Assembly (NCBI GenBank): GCA_945897655.1
Contig: CAMDHB010000157.1
Location: forward strand, 1 to 7,631
Direction: 5' to 3'
Source of the DNA: Pseudorhodobacter antarcticus
GTDB taxonomy: Bacteria; Pseudomonadota; Alphaproteobacteria; Rhodobacterales; Rhodobacteraceae
DNA length: 7,631 bases
A model generated the notes under the pieces. That model was not told the origin of the DNA. It was given only the letters and a program-made list of their open reading frames with translations, and searched no databases. The position numbers and the translations under genes were made by a program. Position 1 is the first letter of the stretch. Every line of letters begins with the position of its first letter. Shown piece by piece: positions 1 to 6,153 of the stretch.

Positions 1-140
1 CCAAGGGCATGACTTTGCCCTTTGTCAGCTATGGTGGCTCCTCGGTCATCGCGGCAGGCATCACGGTGGGCATGCTGCTGGCCCTGACCCGCACCCGGCC
101 GCAAGGCCAGTTTGCCGACATCTTCAAACGGGGCCGCTGA
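1..140 (+). CDS. ftsW: FtsW, septal peptidoglycan polymerase (lipid II glycosyltransferase), C-terminal end only
   Basis: This is the 3' end of a gene that begins before the window. In the frame whose codons begin at base 3, about 45 residues are readable, starting KGMTLPFVSYGGSS, followed by a hydrophobic helix (roughly VIAAGITVGMLLALT) and a basic cytoplasmic tail ending FKRGR. The K-G-x-T-L-P-F-x-S-Y-G-G-S-S stretch is the signature near the last membrane helix of SEDS proteins (FtsW/RodA/SpoVE). The position directly before murG is that of FtsW, not RodA. By family knowledge the protein sits in the inner membrane and polymerises lipid II at the septum with its partner FtsI. Its TGA (138-140) shares the A with the murG ATG, a typical coupled stop-start. 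The catalytic part lies outside the window, so nothing can be said about its integrity. Confidence 0.95.
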   Translation, partial: KGMTLPFVSYGGSSVIAAGITVGMLLALTRTRPQGQFADIFKRGR

Positions 141-1225
141 TGGCGCCCCTTCTCCTCATCGCCGCTGGGGGCACGGGCGGGCACATGTTTCCCGCCCAGG
201 CCCTGGCCGAGGCGATGCTGGCCCGGGGCTGGCGCGTGCGCCTGTCCACCGATGCCCGCGGCGCGCGCTATACCGGCGGGTTTCCTGAAGGCGTTGAAAT
301 CACACAAGTCTCCTCCGCCACCTTTGCCCGGGGCGGTGTGCTGGCCAAGCTGGTCGCCCCCCTCCGCATCCTTGGCGGCATCCTGTCCGCCACGGTCCGG
401 CTCTGGCGCGACAAGCCCGCCGTGGTTGTGGGCTTTGGCGGCTATCCCACCATCCCCACCCTGTCGGCGGCCTTGATCCTGCAACTGCCCCGCATGATCC
501 ACGAACAAAACGGCGTGCTGGGCCGGGTCAATCAGGCCTTCGCCAAACGGGTCGACAAGGTCGCCTGCGGCACATGGCCCACCAAACTGCCCGACGGTGT
601 TGTGGGCGAACCCACCGGCAACCCCGTGCGCCAGACCGTGCTGGACCGTGCCGGTGCCGGCTACATCGCCCCCGGCGACTATCCGATGAGCGTTGTCGTA
701 ATCGGCGGCAGCCAAGGCGCCCGCGTCCTGTCCGACATCGTGCCCGCCGCCCTTGCCGCCCTTGACCAACCCTTGCGCGACCGCCTGCGCGTCGCCCATC
801 AGGCGCGCGAGGAAGACCTGCCTCGCGTCGTGGAAACCTATGCCACAGCCGGCATCGCGGCCGAGGTGGAGCCTTTCTTCACCGACATCCCCCGCCGCCT
901 GTCCGAAGCGCAGCTTGTCATTTCCCGCTCGGGCGCGTCTTCGGTTGCCGACATTTCGGTCATCGGCCGCCCCGCGATCCTGATCCCCTTCGCCGCCGCC
1001 ACCGGCGACCACCAAACCGCCAATGCCAAGGGCCTGTCCGACGCCGGCGCCGCCATCATCCTGCCCGAAGCGTCGCTGGATGCCGCCACCCTGACCGCTC
1101 AGGTCGCAGCCATCCTTGGCGCGCCGGAAAAGGCCGAACTGATGGCCCGCTCTGCCCTGGCCCAAGGCCGCCCGGACGCCACCATCCGCCTAGCCGCCCT
1201 CGTCGAGGCCCTCAGGAAAGCGTAG
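140..1225 (+). CDS. murG: MurG, UDP-GlcNAc:lipid I N-acetylglucosaminyltransferase
   Basis: A 361-residue protein of normal length for the family (GT-B fold, GT28). It adds GlcNAc from UDP-GlcNAc to lipid I to make lipid II on the cytoplasmic face of the inner membrane. The N-terminal glycine loop GGTGGH is at residues 10-15, with H15 the equivalent of the conserved catalytic-region His. HEQN at 121-124 is the second conserved acceptor-domain motif. The C-terminal donor domain opens with GGSQGA at 189-194, followed by SRSGASS at 262-268 and the DHQTANA segment at 290-296, with Q292 in the UDP-GlcNAc-binding region. D271 stands where E. coli MurG has the ribose-binding Glu of its SGALTVSE motif, a conservative change. 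The start is fixed by the one-base overlap with the ftsW stop. No good Shine-Dalgarno sequence is visible, which suits translational coupling. murC follows after 4 bases. Confidence 0.98.
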   Translation: MAPLLLIAAGGTGGHMFPAQALAEAMLARGWRVRLSTDARGARYTGGFPEGVEITQVSSATFARGGVLAKLVAPLRILGGILSATVRLWRDKPAVVVGFGGYPTIPTLSAALILQLPRMIHEQNGVLGRVNQAFAKRVDKVACGTWPTKLPDGVVGEPTGNPVRQTVLDRAGAGYIAPGDYPMSVVVIGGSQGARVLSDIVPAALAALDQPLRDRLRVAHQAREEDLPRVVETYATAGIAAEVEPFFTDIPRRLSEAQLVISRSGASSVADISVIGRPAILIPFAAATGDHQTANAKGLSDAGAAIILPEASLDAATLTAQVAAILGAPEKAELMARSALAQGRPDATIRLAALVEALRKA

Positions 1226-1229
1226 ACCC

Positions 1230-2642
1230 ATGAATTCAGCAACCAAACTGCCAATGGAACTGGGTCCGATCCACTTTGTCGGCATCGGCGGCATCGGCAT
1301 GTCAGGCATCGCCGAAGTGCTGATGACGCTTGGCTACACCGTCCAAGGCTCCGACGCCCGCGCCTCCAAGATCACCGACCGCCTCGTCACCCTTGGCGCG
1401 ACATTCTTCGAGGGGCAAAAGGCCGAAAACATCGGCAACGCCGCCGTCATCGTCATCTCCTCCGCCATCAAGAAGGGCAACCCCGAGTTGGAAGAGGCCC
1501 GCCGCCGGAAACTCCCCGTCGTCCGCCGGGCCGAGATGCTGGCCGAACTGATGCGCATGCGCTCCAACATCGCCATCGCAGGCACCCATGGCAAAACCAC
1601 CACCACCACGATGGTCGCGACCCTCTTGGACAAAGGCGGCTTTGACCCCACCGTCATCAACGGCGGCGTCATCCATGCCTATGGCTCCAACGCCCGTGCC
1701 GGGGCAGGGGAGTGGATGGTGGTCGAGGCTGATGAGAGCGACGGCAGTTTCAACCGCCTGCCCGCCACCATCGCCATCGTCACCAACATCGACCCCGAAC
1801 ACATGGAACACTGGGGCACCTTCGACAACTTGCGCAAAGGCTTCTACGACTTCGTCTCGAACATCCCCTTCTACGGCCTCGCCGTCTGCTGCACCGACCA
1901 CCCCGAGGTGCAGGCGCTGGTCGGTCGCGTCACCGACCGCCGCATCGTCACCTTCGGCTTCAACGCCCAGGCCGATGTCCGCGCCGTGAACCTGACCTAT
2001 GACAACGGCGTGGCCCATTTCGACGTTCTCCTGCAAGGCGAGGGCCAGGGTCAAAAGATCGAAAATCTGACCCTGCCCATGCCCGGCAATCACAACGTCT
2101 CGAACGCCCTCTCCGCCATCGCTGTCGCCCGCCATCTGGGCATGAAAGCGTCGGAAATCCGCGAGGCCCTAGCCGGTTTCGCAGGCGTCAACCGCCGCTT
2201 CACCAAGGTCGCGGAAGTGAACGGCGTTTCCATCATCGACGACTACGGCCACCACCCGGTTGAGATCGCCGCCGTGCTGAAGGCCGCCCGCCAAGCCACC
2301 AAAGGCCGCATCATCGCCGTCCACCAGCCCCACCGCTACACCCGCCTGTCCAACCTCTTCGAAGAATTCTGCACCTGCTTCAACGAGGCTGACGTGGTCG
2401 GCATCGCCGACGTCTACGCCGCAGGCGAAGACCCGATCCCCGGCGCCTCGCGCGATGACCTCGTCGCGGGCCTCATCGCCCACGGCCACCGCCACGCCCG
2501 CGCCGTGATGGATGAGGCTGACCTAACCCGCCTTTTCCGCGAACAGGCGCAACCCGGTGACATGTTCGTCTGTTTGGGCGCAGGCTCCATCTCCGCCTGG
2601 GCCAACGCCCTTCCCGCCAAACTGGCCGCCAAGGCCGCCTGA
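1230..2642 (+). CDS. murC: MurC, UDP-N-acetylmuramate--L-alanine ligase
   Basis: A 470-residue cytoplasmic Mur ligase that uses ATP to attach L-Ala to UDP-MurNAc, the first step of stem-peptide assembly. The N-terminal UDP-binding domain carries GIGGIGMSG at residues 18-26. The central ATPase domain has the P-loop AGTHGKTT at 117-124, EADESDGSF at 166-174 (metal and substrate site) and NIDPEHMEHW at 186-195. PGNHNVSNALSA at 285-296 leads into the C-terminal domain, which holds DDYGHHP at 337-343 and HQPHRYTR at 365-372. The DDYGHHP and HQPHRYTR motifs identify MurC within the Mur ligases, so MurD, MurE and MurF are excluded. Length is normal for the family. AGGAAA at 1214-1219, inside the end of murG, lies 10 bases before the ATG and supports this start. 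The gene ends at a 147-base gap that begins with two AT-rich palindromes, a possible transcript boundary. Confidence 0.98.
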   Translation: MNSATKLPMELGPIHFVGIGGIGMSGIAEVLMTLGYTVQGSDARASKITDRLVTLGATFFEGQKAENIGNAAVIVISSAIKKGNPELEEARRRKLPVVRRAEMLAELMRMRSNIAIAGTHGKTTTTTMVATLLDKGGFDPTVINGGVIHAYGSNARAGAGEWMVVEADESDGSFNRLPATIAIVTNIDPEHMEHWGTFDNLRKGFYDFVSNIPFYGLAVCCTDHPEVQALVGRVTDRRIVTFGFNAQADVRAVNLTYDNGVAHFDVLLQGEGQGQKIENLTLPMPGNHNVSNALSAIAVARHLGMKASEIREALAGFAGVNRRFTKVAEVNGVSIIDDYGHHPVEIAAVLKAARQATKGRIIAVHQPHRYTRLSNLFEEFCTCFNEADVVGIADVYAAGEDPIPGASRDDLVAGLIAHGHRHARAVMDEADLTRLFREQAQPGDMFVCLGAGSISAWANALPAKLAAKAA

Positions 2643-2647
2643 TACCC

Positions 2648-2667
2648 AAAAATCTTCGAAGATTTTT
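2648..2667. repeat. Perfect 20-bp AT-rich palindrome (first of a pair) after murC
   Basis: Five bases after the murC stop lies an exact self-complementary sequence with half-site AAAAATCTTC. As RNA it can form an 8-bp stem with a UCGA loop. Its 3' arm ends in five Ts, but these lie within the stem and the next bases are GCAAATC, so it is not a textbook intrinsic terminator. The AT content contrasts sharply with the GC-rich surroundings. I recall similar ATCTTCGAAGAT palindromes in intergenic regions of Rhodobacterales genomes, but could not verify this. It may be a transcript-end or processing hairpin, a protein-binding site or a dispersed repeat. Confidence 0.85.
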
Positions 2668-2668
2668 G

Positions 2669-2690
2669 CAAATCTTTTCGAAAAGATTTG
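2669..2690. repeat. Perfect 22-bp AT-rich palindrome (second of a pair) after murC
   Basis: An exact palindrome with half-site CAAATCTTTTC, one base after the first palindrome. The two share the AAATCTT/AAGATTT core, but this one has two extra T/A pairs on each side of the central CG. As RNA it gives a 9-bp stem with a UCGA loop. The right arm of the first palindrome and the left arm of this one are also complementary: 2659-2665 pairs with 2670-2676 around a four-base loop, TTGC. A third hairpin, exclusive of the other two, is therefore possible. No T-tract follows, since the next bases are GTCCCCGG. Confidence 0.85.
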
Positions 2691-2789
2691 GTCCCCGGCC
2701 CGACCACCATGCCGCAAAAAAGCCGCGCGCCCTCCATCAGCCTGCCGCCATCCTCTGGCCCCATCGTCCGATCAACCGAGAGAGGCCCC

Positions 2790-3068
2790 ATGCCTAATCC
2801 CCTGACCCTCGGCGCCGTTTGGGTGATCGTTGCCGCCATCACGGCCATGCTGCCCATGCGGCGTCAGGCGATCCTTGGCCTGCCGCTGCTGATTGCCGCC
2901 CCGGTCCTTCTGGTCTGGATCGGCATGATCCACGGCGTGCTTGCCGTCGCATTTGGCACCTTCGCGTTCCTGTCGATGTTCCGCCGCCCGCTGAACTATT
3001 TCGCCCGCAAGGCGCTTGGCCTGCCCTTGCCAGAACTGCCCCCCGAACTGCGCCCGAAATCGGTCTGA
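2790..3068 (+). CDS. Small three-helix membrane protein, DUF2484-like (first of tandem pair)
   Basis: A 92-residue protein of unknown function. Three hydrophobic segments are visible at about residues 6-21, 28-46 and 48-64, followed by FRRPLNYFARKALG and a proline-rich, charged tail (PELPPELRPK). It shares layout and landmarks with the next gene: W..x..A..AM.P.R after the first helix, HG between helices two and three, and a basic R.P..Y.AR stretch after the third. The two are probably diverged paralogues. From memory, short proteins of this kind between murC and murB in Rhodobacterales are annotated DUF2484. I give no function. The ATG at 2790 is preferred because GAGAGAGG (2778-2785) lies just upstream. 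An in-frame ATG at 2688 would add 34 residues without membrane or conserved character and would start in the second palindrome. The second copy follows after 3 bases. Confidence 0.8.
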   Translation: MPNPLTLGAVWVIVAAITAMLPMRRQAILGLPLLIAAPVLLVWIGMIHGVLAVAFGTFAFLSMFRRPLNYFARKALGLPLPELPPELRPKSV

Positions 3069-3071
3069 CCC

Positions 3072-3338
3072 ATGATCCCTGAACTGCCCCTCATCGCCGC
3101 CTGCCTATGGCTGATCACCGCCAACGTGATCGCCATGTTCCCCTCCCGCGACCATCATTGGCGCAATGCCTATGCCCTGATCGCCATCGGCTTGCCCATT
3201 CTGCTTGTCATGACCTATGCCCATGGCCCATTGCTTGGCCTTTTGTTTATGGCGGGTGGTGCATCGGTGTTGCGATGGCCCGTCTATTTTCTGGCCCGCT
3301 GGGTCAAGTCACTGGTCTACAAACCGTCCGTTGACTGA
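3072..3338 (+). CDS. Small three-helix membrane protein, DUF2484-like (second of tandem pair)
   Basis: An 88-residue protein with predicted membrane segments at about residues 5-22, 34-50 and 53-66. Between helices one and two is a polar loop, PSRDHHWRNAY (24-34). After helix three comes VLRWPVYFLARWVKS (66-80), a basic amphipathic stretch likely to lie at the cytoplasmic face. I recognise this as resembling the Rhodobacterales DUF2484 family, from memory and unverified, and it looks closer to the typical form than the copy before it. No enzymatic motif is visible. The gene starts 3 bases after the upstream stop with no clear Shine-Dalgarno sequence, so it is probably translated by coupling. 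Location among lipid II genes suggests a role in envelope or division, but that is association only. Confidence 0.8.
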   Translation: MIPELPLIAACLWLITANVIAMFPSRDHHWRNAYALIAIGLPILLVMTYAHGPLLGLLFMAGGASVLRWPVYFLARWVKSLVYKPSVD

Positions 3339-3346
3339 CCCAAGGT

Positions 3347-3390
3347 TTGCACCACCAAGACTTGCACTGCCGCCGATGCCTGATTAACAA
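3347..3390 (+). promoter_or_regulatory. Weak promoter candidate and TTGCAC direct repeat before murB
   Basis: The 58-base gap before murB holds two copies of TTGCAC (3347-3352 and 3362-3367) spaced 15 bases apart. The second copy could act as a -35 element, followed by a 17-base spacer and TAACAA (3385-3390) as a poor -10. That arrangement would place transcription start on the A of the murB ATG. Each hexamer matches consensus at only three of six positions, so this is speculative. Confidence 0.2.
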
Positions 3391-3396
3391 ACGGGC

Positions 3397-4323
3397 ATGC
3401 AAACCCTCCCCACCCCCCGCGGCACCCTGACCCCCAAGCGCCCCCTGGCCGACCTCACTTGGCTGCGCGTTGGCGGCCCTGCAGATTGGCTGTTTCAGCC
3501 CGCGGATGAGGCGGATCTTTGCGCCTTTCTGGCCGCCCTCGACCCCACCATTCCGATCTTCCCGATGGGCGTGGGCTCCAACCTGATCGTGCGGGATGGC
3601 GGCATCCGGGCCGTGGTGGTCCGGCTTGGCCGGGGTTTCAACGGGATCGAGGTGCAAGGCGACAAGGTCATCGCCGGTGCCGCCGCCCTTGATGCCCATG
3701 TGGCCCGCAAGGCGGCCGAGGCGGGGCGCGACCTGACCTTCCTGCGTACCATTCCCGGCACCATCGGCGGGGCCGTGCGCATGAATGCCGGATGCTATGG
3801 CTCCTATACCGCTGATGTGCTTGACGAAATCCGCGTTGTCACCCGTCAGGGCCAGGCCATCACCTTGCCCAAATCCGACCTGCATCTGGCCTACCGCCAG
3901 TCAACTCTTCCGGATGGCTGGGTCATCACCAGCGCCACCTTCACCGCCCCAACCGGCGACCCGGCGGCATTGGAGGCGCGGATGCTGGACCAGATTGCCA
4001 AACGCGACGCCAGCCAACCCACCAAAGACCGCTCTGCCGGATCGACCTTTCGCAACCCGGTTGGCCACTCGTCGACTGGCCGCGCCGATGACACGCATGA
4101 CCTGAAGGCCTGGAAGGTCATCGACAACGCCGGAATGCGCGGGGCGCGGATCGGCGGCGCGCAGATGAGCCCCATGCATTCCAACTTCCTGATCAATGCC
4201 GGGGGCGCCACAGCCACGGATCTGGAAGATTTGGGCGAGGAGGTGCGAAAAAAGGTTTACGAAGCAAGCGGCATCACACTAGAGTGGGAAATCATGCGCG
4301 TCGGTGAACCGGCGGCAGAATAA
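3397..4323 (+). CDS. murB: MurB, UDP-N-acetylenolpyruvoylglucosamine reductase
   Basis: A 308-residue FAD flavoenzyme that uses NADPH to reduce UDP-GlcNAc-enolpyruvate to UDP-MurNAc, the substrate of MurC. The FAD-binding part contains LRVGGPADW at residues 23-31, GVGSNLIVRDGG at 58-69 and GTIGGAVRMNAG at 121-132. YR at 166-167 and AGSTFRNP at 214-221 follow, with S216 the likely proton-donor serine. E298 in LEWEIMRVG is the expected catalytic glutamate. A length near 300 and the general motif pattern fit type II MurB better than the longer E. coli type I enzyme. The ATG at 3397 is the only sensible start: a TAA lies in frame at 3385-3387 and the next Met is beyond residue 55, inside the FAD domain. 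No clear Shine-Dalgarno sequence precedes it. It ends 34 bases before the preferred ddl start. Confidence 0.98.
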   Translation: MQTLPTPRGTLTPKRPLADLTWLRVGGPADWLFQPADEADLCAFLAALDPTIPIFPMGVGSNLIVRDGGIRAVVVRLGRGFNGIEVQGDKVIAGAAALDAHVARKAAEAGRDLTFLRTIPGTIGGAVRMNAGCYGSYTADVLDEIRVVTRQGQAITLPKSDLHLAYRQSTLPDGWVITSATFTAPTGDPAALEARMLDQIAKRDASQPTKDRSAGSTFRNPVGHSSTGRADDTHDLKAWKVIDNAGMRGARIGGAQMSPMHSNFLINAGGATATDLEDLGEEVRKKVYEASGITLEWEIMRVGEPAAE

Positions 4324-4357
4324 CAATAAAATCCGGCAAAGTCCGGGTGAGGCAGTG

Positions 4358-5278
4358 ATGGTGGGCAGGTCTGCAACAGCAGCCTCCCGCGTGGCGGTAC
4401 TGATGGGTGGGCCCTCCGCAGAGCGTGAGGTTTCTCTGTCCACAGGGCATGAATGTGCCAAAGCCTTGCGGGTCGCAGGTTATGACGTGGTCGAGCTTGA
4501 TGCTGGCCCAGATCTGGCCGCACGCCTTTCCGACATCAAGCCTGACAGTGTTTTCAATGCCTTGCATGGCCGCTGGGGCGAAGATGGCTGTGTTCAGGGC
4601 CTGCTGGAATGGCTGCGCATCCCCTATACCCATTCGGGCGTTCTGGCCTCGGCCCTTGCAATGGACAAGGCCAAGGCCAAGGCCGCCTATGCGGCAGCGG
4701 GCCTGCCCACGGTAACCTCTGTCCTCGCCAACCGGGACGAGGTCAGCCAGCGCCATGTGATGGCACCACCCTATGTGGTCAAGCCCAACAACGAAGGCTC
4801 CTCGGTCGGTGTCTATATCGTCCGCGAAGGGTCCAATGCGCCCCGTCTGGCCGACACGATGCCCGAAACCGTGATGGTTGAAACCTATGCCCCGGGGCGT
4901 GAACTAACGGTTGCGGTGATGGGCGACCGCGCGCTGGCCGTGACGGATATAATCACCGACGGCTGGTACGACTTTGACGCCAAATACAAACCCGGCGGCA
5001 GCCGTCACGAAATCCCGGCAAACCTGCCGCCCGACGTGACCGCCGCCTGCCTCGACTACGCCCTGCGCGCCCACAACGCGCTGGGGTGCCGGGGCCTCAG
5101 CCGCACCGATTTTCGTTGGGATGAACCCCGCGGGCTTAAGGGATTGATCTTGCTGGAAACCAACACCCAGCCCGGCATGACGCCCACCTCGCTTGCGCCC
5201 GAACAGGCGGCGCATTGCGGCATCTCTTTCCCCGAACTTTGCGACTGGATCGTAAAGGACGCCTCATGCAATCGCTAG
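4358..5278 (+). CDS. ddl: Ddl, D-alanine--D-alanine ligase (DdlB type)
   Basis: From ATG 4358 the product is 306 residues, equal in length to E. coli DdlB. This ATP-grasp enzyme joins two D-Ala for the stem-peptide terminus in the cytoplasm. GGPSAEREVSL at 17-27 includes E22, which binds the first D-Ala. LHGRWGEDG at 69-77 is conserved, VKPNNEGSSVGV (141-152) is the ATP-grasp loop with the conserved serine S149, and YDFDAKY (204-210) ends in Y210. The residue equivalent to Y210 (Y216 in DdlB) marks dipeptide ligases as opposed to VanA-type D-Ala-D-Lac ligases. R249 and D251 in LSRTDF and E267 and N269 in ETNTQPGMT supply the catalytic arginine and Mg ligands. An in-frame ATG at 4304 lies inside murB and would add a polar N-terminus (MNRRQNNNK) not expected in the family. 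GTGAGG (4347-4352) fits the 4358 start. A GTG directly before it (4355) cannot be excluded. Confidence 0.96.
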   Translation: MVGRSATAASRVAVLMGGPSAEREVSLSTGHECAKALRVAGYDVVELDAGPDLAARLSDIKPDSVFNALHGRWGEDGCVQGLLEWLRIPYTHSGVLASALAMDKAKAKAAYAAAGLPTVTSVLANRDEVSQRHVMAPPYVVKPNNEGSSVGVYIVREGSNAPRLADTMPETVMVETYAPGRELTVAVMGDRALAVTDIITDGWYDFDAKYKPGGSRHEIPANLPPDVTAACLDYALRAHNALGCRGLSRTDFRWDEPRGLKGLILLETNTQPGMTPTSLAPEQAAHCGISFPELCDWIVKDASCNR

Positions 5279-6153
5279 GCCGCGCCATGCCCCTGCGCCG
5301 TGATCCGGCCCCCAGTCGCTGGGCCTACCGGATGCAGCGCCTTTGGCTGACCCCGGTCTTCCGCGTCACGATGCGCGTGGGCGTCCCCGCCTTCATTCTT
5401 GCCCTTTCGGCTGGGCTCTACCTGTCTGATCAGGCCCGGCGCGAGACTCTTGGTTCCAGCTACACCGAACTGAAGACCAGCGTCGAACAGCGCCCCGAAT
5501 TCATGGTCGGCCTTTTGTCCATCGACGGTGCATCGCCCGCCCTGTCCGATGCTGTGCGCGCCAAGGTCAAGGTTGACCTGCCCCAATCGCGCTTTGATCT
5601 CGATCTGGCCGCCGTGCAGGCCAAGGCCGAAGCCCTTGACGCGGTTGCCAGTGCCGAGGTGCGCATTGGCGCGGGCGGCGTGTTGCAAATCGTGATCACT
5701 GAACGCGAACCGGCCTTTGTCTGGCGGTCAGATCCGGGCCTGATGCTGCTGGATGCCACCGGCCACCGCATCGCGGGCCTGGCCGACCGTGCCGACCGCG
5801 CCGACCTGCCGCTGGTGGCGGGCCCCGGCGCCAACGCCGCCCTTCCAGAGGCGGCTGAAATTCTCCAGGCCCTTGGCCCCCTTTCCCCCCGCCTGCGTGG
5901 CCTTGTCCGCATCAGCGAACGGCGCTGGAACGTGGTGCTGGACCGTGACCAGACCATCCTTCTGCCCGCCCAGAACCCGACCGCCGTGCTGGAAGGCCTG
6001 ATTGCCCTGAACGAAGCCGAAGACATTCTGGCCCGAGACCTGATTTCCATCGACCTGCGCAACGAACACCGACCAGTGCTGCGCCTGGCGCCCTTCGCAC
6101 TTGACGAATTGCGACGCGCCCAGGGCATCGCCCCAACGGAGTCAAACCTATGA
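5266..6153 (+). CDS. ftsQ: FtsQ, bitopic divisome protein with POTRA domain
   Basis: A 295-residue protein from ATG 5266. A basic cytoplasmic N-terminus (RRDPAPSRWAYRMQRLW, about 11-27) precedes a single membrane helix at about 37-53. The periplasmic POTRA-like region starts around FMVGLLSIDGAS (79-90) and runs to the VITEREPAFVW segment (143-153), which marks the switch into the FtsQ/DivIB domain. LLDATGHRIA (161-170) and the closing SIDLRNEHRPVLRL (261-274) are typical of the family. FtsQ joins the FtsL/FtsB pair and recruits later divisome components. The start overlaps ddl by 13 bases and is supported by AAGGA at 5255-5259, six bases upstream. An in-frame ATG at 5215 would remove that support and lengthen the overlap to 64 bases. 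An ATG at 5287 is a weaker alternative. The identification uses both position and domain pattern, because FtsQ sequences diverge widely. Confidence 0.93.
   Translation: MQSLGRAMPLRRDPAPSRWAYRMQRLWLTPVFRVTMRVGVPAFILALSAGLYLSDQARRETLGSSYTELKTSVEQRPEFMVGLLSIDGASPALSDAVRAKVKVDLPQSRFDLDLAAVQAKAEALDAVASAEVRIGAGGVLQIVITEREPAFVWRSDPGLMLLDATGHRIAGLADRADRADLPLVAGPGANAALPEAAEILQALGPLSPRLRGLVRISERRWNVVLDRDQTILLPAQNPTAVLEGLIALNEAEDILARDLISIDLRNEHRPVLRLAPFALDELRRAQGIAPTESNL

Noticed and set aside
29..1165. Minus-strand open frame of 378 codons opposite murG
   Set aside because: The product is glycine-, alanine- and aspartate-rich without domain character, as expected from reading a GC-rich gene backwards. 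murG is beyond doubt on the other strand.
1302..2135. Minus-strand open frame of 277 codons opposite murC
   Set aside because: Same composition artefact: a Gly/Asp/Val-rich shadow of murC with no motif or ribosome site.
2648..2690. Insertion-sequence remnant or CRISPR repeat
   Set aside because: The palindromes are only 20 and 22 bp, have no spacers, no flanking target duplication and no transposase nearby.
2688..2789. 34-residue N-terminal extension of the first small membrane protein
   Set aside because: It would begin at the last bases of the second palindrome, lacks a ribosome site and adds only low-complexity polar and Pro/Ser-rich sequence. ATG 2790 has a good GAGAGAGG upstream.
4358..5278. 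Van-type D-Ala-D-Lac ligase as an alternative to Ddl
   Set aside because: The specificity residue is Tyr (Y210 in AKY), typical of D-Ala-D-Ala ligases, and the gene is within the dcw cluster without other Van genes.
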